Shown: piece by piece, positions 1 through 10,011 of the stretch
Position numbering within the stretch: the stretch's first letter is position 1
Layout: each line of letters opens with the position of its first letter
Assembly: GCA_018242665.1 (NCBI GenBank)
Contig: JAFEBL010000041.1
Location: 1 to 60,795 of the forward strand
Direction of reading: 5' to 3'
DNA from: Nitrospira sp.
GTDB taxonomy: Bacteria; Nitrospirota; Nitrospiria; Nitrospirales; Nitrospiraceae
DNA: 60,795 nucleotides
The notes under the pieces: generated by a model
The model's input: the letters and a program-made list of their open reading frames with translations, nothing else
Told to the model about the DNA's origin: nothing
The model's database searches: none
Position numbers and translations under genes: made by a program

Positions 1-1756
1 TCACGGTAAATCGACCCTCGCCGATCGCCTTCTCGACGCAACTGGCGCAGTGACTGCCCGGGAAGCGAAGGAACAGATCCTCGACGCGATGGACTTGGAG
101 CGTGAGCGTGGCATCACGATCAAAGCTCACGCCGTAGCCATCCGATACAAGGCGCTCGACGGGAAGACCTATTTGCTACATCTGATCGATACGCCCGGAC
201 ACGTCGATTTCACGTACGAAGTGTCGCGCAGTCTCGCGGCCTGCGAAGGCTCACTCCTGCTGGTGGACGCCACGCAGGGCGTGCAGGCGCAAACCATCGC
301 CAACGTGAACCTCGCCATGGGCAGCCATCACACGATCATCCCGGTCATCAACAAAATCGATCTCGCCAGCGCCGACGTGGAGGGGACGAAGCAGCAGATT
401 TCCGACGTCTTGGCTCTGGATGCCAGCGATGCCATGCTGGTCAGCGCCAAAGAGGGGCTCGGCGTGCCCGAGGTGCTCGAGGCGATCGTGAAACGGATTC
501 CGCCTCCGTCCGGCGACCCGTCGCGCCCGCTCAAGGCGCTGATTTTTGATTCCTGGTTCGACAATTATCAAGGCGTGATCGTGCTGACCCGCATCATCGA
601 CGGCGCCGTGCGCCCGGGCATGAAGATCAAGGTCATGTCGAACGATCGCCTGTTTGAGGTGACAGAAGTCGGGCAGTTCACCCCGAAACGAACCAAGGGG
701 ACTCAGTTGCTGACCGGTGAAGTCGGGTATCTCTGCGCCAACATGAAGGAAGTGGCCGACGTGAAGATCGGCGACACCTTAACCGATGCGGCTCGGCCGA
801 CGGACCAGCCGTTCCCCGGGTACAAGGAAGTCAAACCGCTGGTGTTTTGCGGCCTCTATTCGACGGACACGGCGCGCTACGAAGATTTGCGCGATGCGCT
901 CTTGAAGCTACGCTTGAACGATTCCTCGTTCATCTATGAACCGGAAACCTCGTTGGCGCTCGGATTCGGATTCCGCTGTGGATTCCTTGGCCTGCTCCAC
1001 ATGGAGATTATTCAAGAGCGCCTGGAACGCGAGTACGGGTTGACGCTCATCACTACCGCGCCGACCGTCATCTACCGGATCTTGACGACCAGCGGCGACG
1101 TGCTCGAACTGAACAATCCGGCCGATCTGCCGGAGCCGAGTTCCATCGAATCGTTCGAAGAGCCATTCATTCTGGCGACACTGATCGCCCCGGAGCGGTA
1201 TCTCGGCGCATTGTTGCAACTCTGCCAGGAGCGCCGCGGCATCCAACGGAGCATCCACTATTTGGACCCGACCCGCGTGGTCGTCACCTATGAACTGCCG
1301 CTCAATGAAGTCATCTTGGACTTTTACGATAAACTGAAATCCAAGACCCAGGGATATGCGTCACTCGACTACGAACTGCTCGGGTATCGGGAATCCGAAC
1401 TAGTCCGCCTCGACATTCTCCTGAACAGTGAGCCGGTCGACGCGCTGTCGTTTATCACCCACAAGGAGCGGGCCTATCAGCGTGGACGGCAGGTTGCCGA
1501 GAAGATGAAGGAGCTGATTCCGAAGCAAATGTTCGAGATCGCCATTCAGGCGGCCATCGGCAACAAGATCATTGCGCGGGAAACCATCGGCGCCATCAAG
1601 AAAAACGTCACAGCGAAATGCTACGGCGGCGACATTTCCCGCAAGCGCAAATTGTGGGAGAAGCAGAAAGAAGGCAAGAAGCGCATGAAGGCAGTCGGAC
1701 GCGTGGAGGTGCCGCAAGAAGCATTTCTCGCGATTCTGAAGGTGGGCGAGGAATGA
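1..1756 (+). CDS. lepA: Elongation factor 4 (LepA), 5' partial
   Basis: Ribosome-associated translational GTPase that back-translocates or remodels stalled ribosomes; acts in the cytosol. The gene enters from the left edge in frame from base 2, starting within the G1 motif (HGKST), so only the first few codons are missing; 584 residues are present. Visible motifs are the G3 DTPGHVDF, the G4 NKID and the LepA-specific C-terminal domain ending in a basic stretch ([20 protein letters not shown]). Its TGA overlaps the ATG of lepB (ATGA), a coupling arrangement that is very common for lepA-lepB. Nothing suggests damage apart from the window edge. Confidence 0.97.
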   Translation, partial: HGKSTLADRLLDATGAVTAREAKEQILDAMDLERERGITIKAHAVAIRYKALDGKTYLLHLIDTPGHVDFTYEVSRSLAACEGSLLLVDATQGVQAQTIANVNLAMGSHHTIIPVINKIDLASADVEGTKQQISDVLALDASDAMLVSAKEGLGVPEVLEAIVKRIPPPSGDPSRPLKALIFDSWFDNYQGVIVLTRIIDGAVRPGMKIKVMSNDRLFEVTEVGQFTPKRTKGTQLLTGEVGYLCANMKEVADVKIGDTLTDAARPTDQPFPGYKEVKPLVFCGLYSTDTARYEDLRDALLKLRLNDSSFIYEPETSLALGFGFRCGFLGLLHMEIIQERLEREYGLTLITTAPTVIYRILTTSGDVLELNNPADLPEPSSIESFEEPFILATLIAPERYLGALLQLCQERRGIQRSIHYLDPTRVVVTYELPLNEVILDFYDKLKSKTQGYASLDYELLGYRESELVRLDILLNSEPVDALSFITHKERAYQRGRQVAEKMKELIPKQMFEIAIQAAIGNKIIARETIGAIKKNVTAKCYGGDISRKRKLWEKQKEGKKRMKAVGRVEVPQEAFLAILKVGEE

Positions 1757-2532
1757 GCGTCGATCCCAATCCACGCCCTGACGACGTCCCTGCCTCGACG
1801 AGCCCCGTTCCGCCTCCCGCGCCGTCGGCCCCATCTGCCGACGAACCTCGCGCTGCCGTTGCCGACCAACCGACACATAAATCGATCCTACGCGAATATG
1901 CGGAAGCCATCATCATTGCGATGTTGCTCGCGTTCGCCATCCGCGTCTTCGTGGTGCAGGCGTTCAAGATTCCCTCCGGTTCGATGATTCCCACACTACT
2001 GGTGGGTGATCATATTCTGGTCAGCAAATTATCCTACGGTCTCCAGTGGCCGACGGACTGCAAATTTCAACCGGGCTTTCCACCAGTCACCTGTTATTCC
2101 TCGCACACGGTTATTCCGTTCGGGTCGATCCAGCGTGGCGACATTATCGTGTTTCGTTTTCCCGAAGATGAAGACAAGGACTTCATCAAGCGCGTGATCG
2201 GCTTGCCTGGCGATACCATCCAGGTGCGGAATAAAGTCGTGCATATCAACGGCACTCCGTTCAATGACCAGGCCTTCACACAGCACACCGATCCGCCCAT
2301 CCATGACGGGCACATCAGCCCGCGAGACAATTTCGGTCCGGTGACGGTGCCGGAGGATGCGTACTTCGTGATGGGAGACAACCGGGATCACAGTCTCGAC
2401 AGTCGGTTCTGGGGATATGTGCGCACGGAGAAAGTGCGCGGCAAAGCCTTTCGCATTTACTGGTCGTGGAGCGGCCAAGGATCGTGGACGGAATGGGTAC
2501 GATGGGAAAGGTTAGGAAAAGCCATCCAGTAG
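1753..2532 (+). CDS. lepB: Signal peptidase I
   Basis: Membrane serine protease that removes signal peptides from exported preproteins, active on the periplasmic face. The ATG at 1753 overlaps the lepA stop and gives 259 residues; an upstream in-frame extension into lepA is ignored. A Pro/Ala-rich N-terminus (residues 1-40) precedes one membrane segment at about 50-68. The catalytic pair is S77 in PSGSM and K146 in [10 protein letters not shown], and the C-terminal box [15 protein letters not shown] is present. There is one N-terminal membrane anchor rather than the two of E. coli. The 3' end overlaps the start of the heptose kinase gene. Confidence 0.95.
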   Translation: MSVDPNPRPDDVPASTSPVPPPAPSAPSADEPRAAVADQPTHKSILREYAEAIIIAMLLAFAIRVFVVQAFKIPSGSMIPTLLVGDHILVSKLSYGLQWPTDCKFQPGFPPVTCYSSHTVIPFGSIQRGDIIVFRFPEDEDKDFIKRVIGLPGDTIQVRNKVVHINGTPFNDQAFTQHTDPPIHDGHISPRDNFGPVTVPEDAYFVMGDNRDHSLDSRFWGYVRTEKVRGKAFRIYWSWSGQGSWTEWVRWERLGKAIQ

Positions 2533-3566
2533 GGCGGTCCGGGCAGACCGGAGCGTCCAGCGGGCAGGAGAGCGACGATTCGACGGTGGATCAAGCCGGG
2601 CTTGCCACCTATATCCAACGCTTCTCGCAGGCCAGCGTGCTGGTCATCGGCGATTTGATCCTGGATCACTATGTGTGGGGTCGGGTCAGCCGGATTTCCC
2701 CGGAGGCCCCCGTGCCCGTCGTGCACGTCGAGTCTGAATCACTCAAGCTCGGCGGCGCAGCCAACGTGTTCAACAATATCTTGGCGCTCGGCGGCCAGGC
2801 CGATATCTGCGGAGTCATCGGGGCAGACGAGAGCGGGCGGCTCCTCCTCAAGGAATTGGGCGGACGCAGGCAGGGACGGGGCGGAGTCGTCATCGATCAA
2901 AGCCGACCGACGACCAGAAAGTCACGCGTCGTCGCCCACAATCAGCAAATCGTGCGGTATGACGTTGAACGGCGCAACGAACTCTCCGGCCTCCTGCAGC
3001 GGCGTATTCTTCGGTACGTCGAATCGCGCCTGAAGGAACTCTCCTGCCTGGTGGTCTCCGACTATGCCAAGGGCGTCGTCACCGCCTCGCTGATGGCAGA
3101 GTTGACTCGTTTGGCAGGACAGCGCAAGATCCCCATTGTCGTCGATCCCAAAGTGGAACATTTCAGTTATTACAAGGGTGTGACCGTCGTCACCCCGAAC
3201 CATTTGGAGGCCACCCAGGCCGCCGGTGTACAAGGGGAGGACGATAAGGCGATCAATAAAGCCGGCCTGATGCTGCGCCAGCGATTGGGGTGTCAGACGG
3301 TCCTTGTCACCAGAGGCGAACGAGGGATGAGCGTGTATCAGGGCCACGGCGACCATTGGCATATTCCCACACGTGCCCGGCAAGTCTATGACGTCACCGG
3401 CGCCGGCGACACCGTCGTCGGAACGCTGGCCCTGGCTCTGTCGACCGGCGCCAGTATGCGGGAGGCCGCCACGCTGGCCAATCAAGCCGCTGGGGTCGTC
3501 GTCGGGATGGTCGGCACCGCCACCGTCACCGCGGCTCAGTTGACGGATGCTCTGGGGCAGAGTTGA
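2502..3566 (+). CDS. hldE: D-glycero-beta-D-manno-heptose-7-phosphate kinase (PfkB family, HldE kinase domain only)
   Basis: Phosphorylates heptose-7-phosphate at C1 in the ADP-heptose branch of LPS core synthesis. The PfkB fold is clear: the N-terminal strand VLVIGDLILDHYVWGRVSRI, the substrate segment EAPVPVV, LGGAANV, and the C-terminal ATP/catalytic motif GAGDTVVGTLALA. About 354 residues from this ATG; only the kinase half of E. coli HldE is present, so a separate nucleotidyltransferase (HldE domain II type) must lie elsewhere. The start is uncertain: ATGs at 2493 and 2502 lie inside the lepB 3' end, whereas GTG 2586 would give an N-terminus closest to the family. None has a strong ribosome-binding site. 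Confidence 0.85.
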   Translation: MGKVRKSHPVGRSGQTGASSGQESDDSTVDQAGLATYIQRFSQASVLVIGDLILDHYVWGRVSRISPEAPVPVVHVESESLKLGGAANVFNNILALGGQADICGVIGADESGRLLLKELGGRRQGRGGVVIDQSRPTTRKSRVVAHNQQIVRYDVERRNELSGLLQRRILRYVESRLKELSCLVVSDYAKGVVTASLMAELTRLAGQRKIPIVVDPKVEHFSYYKGVTVVTPNHLEATQAAGVQGEDDKAINKAGLMLRQRLGCQTVLVTRGERGMSVYQGHGDHWHIPTRARQVYDVTGAGDTVVGTLALALSTGASMREAATLANQAAGVVVGMVGTATVTAAQLTDALGQS

Positions 3567-3567
3567 C

Positions 3568-4338
3568 GTGAGACGTTCGGTCACGGTCGTCATTCCGGCC
3601 CGGTATGGCTCTTCGCGATTTCCCGGCAAGCCGCTTGTGGACCTGCTGGGGAAACCGATGATCCAGCATGTGTATGAGCAGGCGAAGGCTTGCCGCGTGG
3701 TGGATGACGTGCTGGTGGCCACGGACGACGACCGTATCAAGAGGGCCGTCGAAGGATTCGGAGGCCAGGTCCTCATGATGACGGAGCCCTATCGCACCGG
3801 CACCGACCGCGTGGCGGCCGTCGCCAAGACTCGTGGCGGTGATTGTTACATCGACCTGCAGGGGGATGAAATTTTGCTGCATCCCGACCTGATCACGGAC
3901 CTGGTCGAACCATTTCTGGCCAGCGGCGCGCCGATGGGCACCCTCAAACGGCGGATCGACTCCGACCAGGATTTGCAGAACGCCGGCGTGGTCAAAGTCA
4001 CGACTGACCGGGAGGGCAATGCCCTCTATTTTTCACGGGCGCCGATTCCGCTGGTTCGCGACGATCCGAAACGGTCGGCCGTCCCGGGATTACATTTCAT
4101 TCATTTGGGTCTGTATATCTATACGCGTGAGACCCTCGCGAGCCTGACGGCATTGCCGACCGGGATTCTGGAAGAAGCGGAAAAACTCGAGCAGTTACGC
4201 GCGCTGGAAAACGGAATCCAGATTCGCGTCTGGGAGACGTCCCAGATGTCCCTGCGCATCGATAGCCCAGAGGACGTGCCGGTGGCCTTGGCCCAACTGC
4301 GGGCCTATACCAGCAAAGCGGGAAGCACTCAACCATGA
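3568..4338 (+). CDS. kdsB: 3-deoxy-manno-octulosonate cytidylyltransferase (CMP-Kdo synthetase)
   Basis: Activates Kdo with CTP to CMP-Kdo for lipid A-core assembly. The N-terminal nucleotide-binding signature [17 protein letters not shown] is diagnostic, followed by QHVYEQA, the RTGTDRVA box and LQGDEI. GTG 3568, just after the hldE stop and preceded by GGGGCAGAG, gives 256 residues and starts directly on the nucleotidyltransferase fold. An ATG at 3547 inside hldE is the alternative. It sits next to pyrG, which makes its CTP substrate, and upstream of kdsA and kdsD, which make Kdo-8-phosphate, so the pathway is nearly complete here. A Kdo-8-phosphate phosphatase (KdsC) gene is not seen. Confidence 0.92.
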   Translation: MRRSVTVVIPARYGSSRFPGKPLVDLLGKPMIQHVYEQAKACRVVDDVLVATDDDRIKRAVEGFGGQVLMMTEPYRTGTDRVAAVAKTRGGDCYIDLQGDEILLHPDLITDLVEPFLASGAPMGTLKRRIDSDQDLQNAGVVKVTTDREGNALYFSRAPIPLVRDDPKRSAVPGLHFIHLGLYIYTRETLASLTALPTGILEEAEKLEQLRALENGIQIRVWETSQMSLRIDSPEDVPVALAQLRAYTSKAGSTQP

Positions 4339-4369
4339 CTATTGGACGCATTCACAAGAAGGTGCCACG

Positions 4370-5971
4370 ATGAGCAAGCTGATCTTTGTGACCGGGGGTG
4401 TCGTCTCGTCGCTCGGAAAGGGACTGGCTTCGGCGTCTATCGGCAATCTCCTGGAAAGCCGCGGGTTGAAGATCACCTTTTTGAAGCTCGACCCGTACAT
4501 CAACGTCGATCCCGGCACCATGAATCCCTACCAGCACGGCGAGGTCTACGTCACGGATGACGGGGCGGAGACCGATCTCGACCTGGGGCACTACGAACGC
4601 TACACTTCTCTCACGCTCACACGCGAAAATAACTATACGACCGGCCGCATTTATCACTCGGTGATCACGAAAGAGCGGCGCGGAGATTATCTGGGCGGCA
4701 CAGTCCAGGTGGTACCGCATGTGACCGATGAGATCAAGCAGTGCATCATGCGAACGTCGCAAGGCATGGATGTCACGATCGTGGAGATCGGCGGCACGGT
4801 CGGCGACATCGAAAGCCTTCCGTTTCTGGAAGCGATCAGGCAAATTCCCTATGACGTGGGGCGCGACAACGTGCTCTATGTGCATTTGACGCTGGTCCCC
4901 TATATCGGTGCGGCCGGTGAGTTGAAAACCAAACCCACTCAGCATTCCGTCAATAAGCTGCGCGAAATCGGTATTCAGCCGAACATCCTGTTATGCCGCA
5001 CGGATCGCTATCTTCCACCCGAACTCAAGGCCAAGATCGCCATGTTCTGCAACGTGGAGAAGGACGCGGTCATTACGGCCAAGGATGTCGAGACCATCTA
5101 CGAAGTGCCGATCGTGTTCCGCAAGGAAGGGCTGGATGAACTGATCGTGCGCCAACTGAAGCTCGAAACCGGTCCGCCCAATCTGCGCGAATGGGATGCG
5201 ATGGTGCAGAAGATCAAGCATCCCAAACACGAGGTGTCGATCGCGCTTGTCGGGAAATATGCCGGGCTGAAAGAATGTTACAAGAGCCTGGCGGAGGCGC
5301 TGGTCCACGGCGGCATCGACCACGAAACCCGCGTCAATGTCACCTGGATCGAATCCGAAGATGTGGAACGGCAGGGGACGGAGCGAATCCTGCGAGAGGC
5401 TGACGGCATTCTCATTCCCGGCGGGTTCGGCTCTCGGGGCATCGAAGGCAAGATTGTCACCATTCAGTATGCGCGGGAACACCAGATTCCGTTCCTCGGC
5501 CTTTGTCTGGGCATGCAATGCGCCACGATCGAGTTTGCGCGCAACGTTGCCGGCCTGACCGGCGCGAACAGCGCCGAGTTCAATGCACAGTCGCCGCATC
5601 CGGTCATCCATCTCATGTCCGATCAACAATCCGTCAATGACAAGGGCGGCACGATGCGCCTGGGCGCCTACACCTGCACATTGGGAGAGGGCACCCTGGC
5701 GCAGAAAATGTACGGCGTCAGCGAAGTGCGCGAACGGCATCGCCACCGGTACGAGTTCAACAATGCCTATCGCGAGCAATTGACCACCAAGGGCTTGGTG
5801 CTGAGTGGCCTGTCGCCGGATGGACGCCTGGTTGAAATCGTCGAACTGCCGAACCATCCCTGGTTTCTGGCCACGCAGTTCCATCCGGAATACAAGTCAC
5901 GGCCGCATCATCCACATCCGTTGTTTAGCGGGTTTGTCGGAGCCGCATTACGCCGCAAATGCGGCCACTAA
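4370..5971 (+). CDS. pyrG: CTP synthase
   Basis: Converts UTP, ATP and glutamine to CTP. At 533 residues it has the usual length. The N-terminal amidoligase domain starts at [13 protein letters not shown]; the C-terminal class I glutamine amidotransferase domain has its nucleophile C379 in GLCLGMQC and the His/Glu dyad in QFHPEY. The ATG at 4370 is preceded by AGAAGG at good spacing. Position within the kds genes makes sense because CMP-Kdo synthesis consumes CTP; the same neighbourhood (kdsB/pyrG/kdsA/kdsD) is common in Gram-negative bacteria. Followed by a family A palindromic repeat before kdsA. Confidence 0.97.
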   Translation: MSKLIFVTGGVVSSLGKGLASASIGNLLESRGLKITFLKLDPYINVDPGTMNPYQHGEVYVTDDGAETDLDLGHYERYTSLTLTRENNYTTGRIYHSVITKERRGDYLGGTVQVVPHVTDEIKQCIMRTSQGMDVTIVEIGGTVGDIESLPFLEAIRQIPYDVGRDNVLYVHLTLVPYIGAAGELKTKPTQHSVNKLREIGIQPNILLCRTDRYLPPELKAKIAMFCNVEKDAVITAKDVETIYEVPIVFRKEGLDELIVRQLKLETGPPNLREWDAMVQKIKHPKHEVSIALVGKYAGLKECYKSLAEALVHGGIDHETRVNVTWIESEDVERQGTERILREADGILIPGGFGSRGIEGKIVTIQYAREHQIPFLGLCLGMQCATIEFARNVAGLTGANSAEFNAQSPHPVIHLMSDQQSVNDKGGTMRLGAYTCTLGEGTLAQKMYGVSEVRERHRHRYEFNNAYREQLTTKGLVLSGLSPDGRLVEIVELPNHPWFLATQFHPEYKSRPHHPHPLFSGFVGAALRRKCGH

Positions 5972-5975
5972 TGGT

Positions 5976-6098
5976 GAGATGCTGAAACCGGCCTCCACCT
6001 GCGTTCTCGGTCACGTGTATCCTTGCGACGTACCGCAAGGGTACGCCTCAGTCCACACGCTCCCTGCGGCCTTGCTGGAAGACCGGTTTGAGCATCTC
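5976..6098 (+). repeat. Family A palindromic intergenic repeat, copy 1
   Basis: A 123-bp element between pyrG and kdsA. Its ends are inverted repeats (left GAGATGCTGAAACCGG at 5976; right CCGGTTTGAGCATCTC ending at 6098, one mismatch). The middle carries a conserved block GACGTACCGCAAGGGTACGC, itself a hairpin CGTACC/GGTACG, and near the right end CTGCGGCCTTGCTGGA. The same blocks in the same order occur at 20436-20556 (reverse orientation) and 39691-39813, with different but still complementary terminal stems. Confidence 0.85.
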
Positions 6099-6118
6099 CT
6101 GTGAGAGTCGGATAATCT

Positions 6119-6952
6119 ATGAGTCATGCAATTCAAGTTGGGAATTTTACCGTCGGGGCGGGGCATCGGCCGTTTTTGATTGCCGGGCCTTGTGTGATCG
6201 AGAGTGAACAGCTCGTCATGGATACGGCGGGGCAAATCGCGGAAATCACGAAGGCGCTCGGTATGCCCTACGTATTCAAATCCTCCTTTGATAAGGCCAA
6301 TCGCACGTCCATCTCCTCCTTTCGCGGACCAGGCTTAGAAAAGGGTCTTGCCGTGCTGGCCAAGGTCAAGCAGCAGATCGGCGTCCCGATTCTCACCGAC
6401 GTGCATTCGGAAGAGCAGGCGACAGAGGCCGGCCATGTCGTGGACATTCTGCAGATTCCCGCCTTTCTCTGCCGCCAGACCGACCTGTTGATTGCCGCGG
6501 CGAAGACCGGCAAGGTCGTGAACATCAAGAAGGGCCAGTTTCTCTCGCCACCGGAAATGGGCAACGCGGTTAAGAAAGTGGAAGACGCCGGCAACCGCCG
6601 TATTGTCCTGACGGAGCGGGGCTCCTCCTTCGGGTACAACAATTTGGTCGTCGACATGCGTTCGTTTCCGATCATGCGCCGCTTCGGCTACCCCGTGGTC
6701 TTTGATGCCACGCACAGCGTGCAATTGCCCGGTGGAGGCGGCACCAAATCCAGCGGCCAGCGTGAATTCGTCGAACCCTTGGCCTGCGCGGCGGCAGGCG
6801 CCGGCTGCGACGGGTTCTTCATGGAAGTCCACCCGGATCCCGACTCCGCCTTGTCCGATGGGCCAAACATGGTGCCGCTCAAGGCGCTTCACTCACTTCT
6901 TGAACGGGTATTACGTATATGCGACGCAGCCGCTCCACAACCGGTCCGGTAA
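6119..6952 (+). CDS. kdsA: 3-deoxy-8-phosphooctulonate synthase (Kdo-8-P synthase)
   Basis: Condenses arabinose-5-phosphate with phosphoenolpyruvate to Kdo-8-phosphate. The 277-residue TIM-barrel protein shows family motifs: IAGPCVIES near the N-terminus, [18 protein letters not shown], and [12 protein letters not shown] Cys at the IAGPC position is compatible with a metal-dependent (class II) enzyme, but I did not test this by alignment. The gene follows family A repeat copy 1 and its last 34 bases overlap kdsD, the supplier of arabinose-5-phosphate, so the two are almost certainly co-translated. Confidence 0.96.
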   Translation: MSHAIQVGNFTVGAGHRPFLIAGPCVIESEQLVMDTAGQIAEITKALGMPYVFKSSFDKANRTSISSFRGPGLEKGLAVLAKVKQQIGVPILTDVHSEEQATEAGHVVDILQIPAFLCRQTDLLIAAAKTGKVVNIKKGQFLSPPEMGNAVKKVEDAGNRRIVLTERGSSFGYNNLVVDMRSFPIMRRFGYPVVFDATHSVQLPGGGGTKSSGQREFVEPLACAAAGAGCDGFFMEVHPDPDSALSDGPNMVPLKALHSLLERVLRICDAAAPQPVR

Positions 6953-7956
6953 CACGCAAGACCAAGACATCCGCCGGGCGTTCGGCCGCAGTCGATGCGA
7001 GCGTGCGCGAGGGCATTCGCGTGCTCGATATCGAAGCGCGCGCGGTGCTCGATCTCAAGGCCCGTCTGGATGAGCGATTCGCCAGAGCCGTGACGCTGCT
7101 GTACGAATGCCAGGGGAAAGTCGTCATTTCCGGCATGGGGAAGTCCGGTCTCATCGGCCAGAAGATTGCGGCGACCTTAGCCAGCACCGGAACCCCTTCG
7201 TTCTTTTTGCATCCGGCCGAAGGGGTGCATGGCGATTTGGGCATGTTGGCACGTCGGGACGTGCTGATTGCGATTTCCAACAGCGGGGAAACGCAGGAAG
7301 TCCTTCAACTGCTCCCGTTCGTCAAACGCATGAATGTGCCAGTCGTCGGCATGACGGGGAAGATGACCTCCACGTTGTCGAAAAACAGCGATGTCACGCT
7401 GGATGTGTCGGTCGATGAGGAAGCCTGCCCGTTGGGCTTGGCCCCGACCGCCAGCACCACCGCCACGCTCGCGATGGGCGATGCACTTGCTGTCGCGCTG
7501 CTCCAGAAGCGGGGATTCAAACACGACGATTTCGCGCAGTTCCATCCCGGCGGCAGTCTGGGGCGTCGCTTGCTCGTCAAGGTGCGCGATCTCATGCAAC
7601 ATGGCGATCACTTGCCCCGCGTGCGTGTCGATGTATCCGGGGCGGACACGATACTGGAAATGACCTCGAAGAAACTCGGGCTAACGACGGTCGTTAACGC
7701 CAAGGGCGCCTTGTATGGAATCGTCACCGACGGCGACCTGCGTCGCTTTATTCAGGGAGGCGGGGACTTCAGCAAGGTTACGGCAGCGGACCTGGCGAGT
7801 CGCCATCCCAAAACCATCGGACCGGACGAACTGGCCACGACGGCCATCGCATTGATGGAACAGTATTCGATCACCGCCTTGGTGGTCATCGAGCCGCCAA
7901 ATCGGCTGGCCGGCGTCATCCACTTGCATGACCTGCTCAAACACGGCATTGTGTAG
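6919..7956 (+). CDS. kdsD: Arabinose-5-phosphate isomerase (SIS plus two CBS domains)
   Basis: Interconverts ribulose-5-phosphate and arabinose-5-phosphate for Kdo synthesis; KdsD/KpsF family. The 345 residues hold an N-terminal SIS sugar isomerase domain ([20 protein letters not shown], then SNSGET) and two CBS domains in the last 130 residues ([10 protein letters not shown] and [15 protein letters not shown] mark their ends). A basic Ser/Thr/Arg-rich leader of about 30 residues is longer than usual; the start overlaps kdsA by 34 bases. A later start is possible but no better initiation site is visible. Confidence 0.94.
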   Translation: MRRSRSTTGPVTRKTKTSAGRSAAVDASVREGIRVLDIEARAVLDLKARLDERFARAVTLLYECQGKVVISGMGKSGLIGQKIAATLASTGTPSFFLHPAEGVHGDLGMLARRDVLIAISNSGETQEVLQLLPFVKRMNVPVVGMTGKMTSTLSKNSDVTLDVSVDEEACPLGLAPTASTTATLAMGDALAVALLQKRGFKHDDFAQFHPGGSLGRRLLVKVRDLMQHGDHLPRVRVDVSGADTILEMTSKKLGLTTVVNAKGALYGIVTDGDLRRFIQGGGDFSKVTAADLASRHPKTIGPDELATTAIALMEQYSITALVVIEPPNRLAGVIHLHDLLKHGIV

Positions 7957-7988
7957 GAGAATCGGCGGGAGACACACCGGACGGGATC

Positions 7989-8603
7989 ATGGGAGATAAC
8001 TGGAAGGAAACTGGGCTGGTCTTGATGCGGTCGGCTGGGCAGGAAAGCAATATCAATCTGCCCAACGTGCTGACGCTCGTCCGGATTCTGCTGATTCCGG
8101 TGTTCGTCATGCTCCTGCTCGACCCCACGCCGGATCGATCTCTGGCAGCCGCGCTCGTGTTCGTCATTGCAGCGGTCACGGACCTGCTGGACGGCTACGT
8201 CGCGCGGAAAACCGGACAGATCACGAAACTTGGACGGCTCCTGGACCCCATCGCCGATAAGCTGCTGGTTCTTTCCGCATTGATCCTGCTGGTACAAGTT
8301 GATCGTGTCACGGCGCTAGTGGCGATTCTGATTATCGCCCGGGAAGTCGCGGTCACCGGCCTCCGTGCAATTGCGGCCTCCGAAGGATTGATCATGTCGG
8401 CCGAAGTCACAGGCAAATACAAAATGGCCTTGCAGGTGATCGCCATTGTGCTGCTGCTCCTTGAGGGCACCGTGGTGGAAGCCATCGGCAACCTGCACTT
8501 GGCGGGCATCGTCACGTTGTATCTCTCCCTCATCCTGGGCTATGTGTCAGGCGCGCAATATGTCTGGAGCTTCTGGCGTCAGGTAGGAGCGAAAGGCCTT
8601 TAG
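7989..8603 (+). CDS. pgsA: CDP-diacylglycerol-glycerol-3-phosphate 3-phosphatidyltransferase
   Basis: Makes phosphatidylglycerophosphate from CDP-diacylglycerol in the inner membrane, the committed step to phosphatidylglycerol and cardiolipin. The full CDP-alcohol phosphatidyltransferase signature D-x2-DG-x2-AR-x8-G-x3-D-x3-D is present (DLLDGYVAR then GRLLDPIAD), along with several hydrophobic membrane helices. It has 204 residues from ATG 7989; the N-terminal 20 or so residues before NLPNVLTLVRI are extra relative to the family, so an internal ATG at 8025 is possible. A second member of the superfamily (pssA) lies at 53.9 kb. Confidence 0.93.
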   Translation: MGDNWKETGLVLMRSAGQESNINLPNVLTLVRILLIPVFVMLLLDPTPDRSLAAALVFVIAAVTDLLDGYVARKTGQITKLGRLLDPIADKLLVLSALILLVQVDRVTALVAILIIAREVAVTGLRAIAASEGLIMSAEVTGKYKMALQVIAIVLLLLEGTVVEAIGNLHLAGIVTLYLSLILGYVSGAQYVWSFWRQVGAKGL

Positions 8604-8651
8604 TCGCTCACGCCGACGATCGCTCGCATTTGACGATCCGGTCAACCATTG

Positions 8652-9254
8652 ATGGACAGTTCCTGGCTCATCGGTTTCCTCATCCTCTTCGGCTATCTCC
8701 TTGGGTCGATTCCTTTTGGTGTCGTGGTCTCACGCCTGTTGGGCTCCGTCGATCCACGATCAGCGGGTAGCAAAAATGTGGGATTCACGAACGTCCTGCG
8801 CGTAAGCAGCAAGAAAGCCGGCGTGCTGACGCTGATCGGTGACATTGGCAAAGGATGGTTGGCAGGGTGGGCGGCCAGCATGCTCTTGCATCAAGAGGGA
8901 GCGGTGTTGGGCGTCGCTCTGGCTTCCATCATCGGCCATCTCCATTCCCTGTTCCTTGGATTCAAAGGGGGCAAAGGAGTAGCCACCGCGTTAGGGGCGG
9001 CACTGGGCGTCGCTCCTGGCGTTGGACTCACGCTGATGGCCCTGTGGATCGGCGCCGTGTTCCTGTGGAGGTATTCATCTGGAGGCGCGCTCTTCGCGTT
9101 TGCCATGTTTCCTATCGTCTCACTGCTGTTCCATCGTTCCTGGCTCTTTATCGGATTTGCCTGTGTGGTGAGCTTGCTCATCTGGGCGAGACACAGGGAC
9201 AATCTGGTTCGTCTGTGGAGCGGAACAGAATCTCGTATCGGACAATCTAGTTAA
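8652..9254 (+). CDS. plsY: Glycerol-3-phosphate acyltransferase PlsY
   Basis: Inner-membrane enzyme that acylates glycerol-3-phosphate using acyl-phosphate. The 200-residue protein is highly hydrophobic and carries the PlsY motifs: GSIPFGVVVSRLLG with the following SAGSKNVGFTNVLR (here in place of the usual SGNxGATNVLR), GFKGGKGVATALG in the centre and RHRDNLVRLWSGTE at the end. I chose ATG 8652 over the overlapping TTG 8649. Grouping with pgsA gives two successive phospholipid genes at the end of the envelope-precursor operon. Confidence 0.93.
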   Translation: MDSSWLIGFLILFGYLLGSIPFGVVVSRLLGSVDPRSAGSKNVGFTNVLRVSSKKAGVLTLIGDIGKGWLAGWAASMLLHQEGAVLGVALASIIGHLHSLFLGFKGGKGVATALGAALGVAPGVGLTLMALWIGAVFLWRYSSGGALFAFAMFPIVSLLFHRSWLFIGFACVVSLLIWARHRDNLVRLWSGTESRIGQSS

Positions 9255-9283
9255 CATAATACATCTTATCAGACATATCTACT

Positions 9284-9922
9284 ATGCTGTCTTTTGAGTT
9301 GTTGGCGCGCATCCGCAAGGAACTGTCCCTGACCGGCAGCGCACTCTACGAAACAATTGTGGCGATCGCCGAGCGCGTCAACCGCAAGGTTCACGTCCTC
9401 CGGCTGCATGGCCAGGCCACGACAATCTTGCACCAGATCCATACCATCCATCAGCAGATTGGCCAACGGGTTGCCACGGCGGTCGCCATGCCTGCCGGCG
9501 GGTTTCATCCGGAGCGTACCGCCACGATCGCACCGTTGGACGATGTCATTCGAGTCGCGTCTGAACGCATCAAGGGACAACGAGCGGCTCTGCAACAGGT
9601 CGAGCGCCAAATCCGCGAGCTCAAGATTGAATTGGCCCACGAAGACCTGCTGACGATGCAGCGTGAATTGGGCCTGCGGGATGCCGCCATTGAACGCGTG
9701 GTGGTGGCACGCGGAGCGCCGGTCATCGGCCATCCCATCGGCGAATTCGACCTCCCGCCCACAACCCATATCGCCGCCGTGTTTCGCGGACCATTCCTGC
9801 TTCCGCTCTCTGATTCCATGACTCTCAGGCCGGACGATGTCGTCATCCTGGTCGGCCTGCGCCATGACTTGATCCACTGGCTTCCCCATTTTCACCGCCC
9901 GGCCACCTCAAAGACCGCCTAA
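9284..9922 (+). CDS. Soluble RCK_C (TrkA-C) domain protein of unknown role
   Basis: 212 residues with no signal peptide or membrane segment. Residues 1-130 are predicted helical and charged (VERQIRELKIELAHEDLLTMQREL), likely a coiled coil. Residues 140-205 resemble a TrkA C-terminal (RCK_C) domain: VVVARGAPVIGHPIGEF, FRGPFLLPLSDSMTLRPDDVVILVG. RCK_C domains bind small ligands and regulate K+ channels and transporters, but no transporter or NAD-binding RCK_N domain is attached here. It starts 29 bases after plsY, so it may be the last gene of that operon. Function is not assigned; a ligand sensor is a guess from the domain alone. Confidence 0.7.
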   Translation: MLSFELLARIRKELSLTGSALYETIVAIAERVNRKVHVLRLHGQATTILHQIHTIHQQIGQRVATAVAMPAGGFHPERTATIAPLDDVIRVASERIKGQRAALQQVERQIRELKIELAHEDLLTMQRELGLRDAAIERVVVARGAPVIGHPIGEFDLPPTTHIAAVFRGPFLLPLSDSMTLRPDDVVILVGLRHDLIHWLPHFHRPATSKTA

Positions 9923-10011
9923 GCCCCATCGCGCTTTCGCTCCCGCGCAACAATCTGGTATTCTGACGACAAGTCACCGCGCAGAGGGACTCTCCCGGAG
10001 CTCGCCCGACT

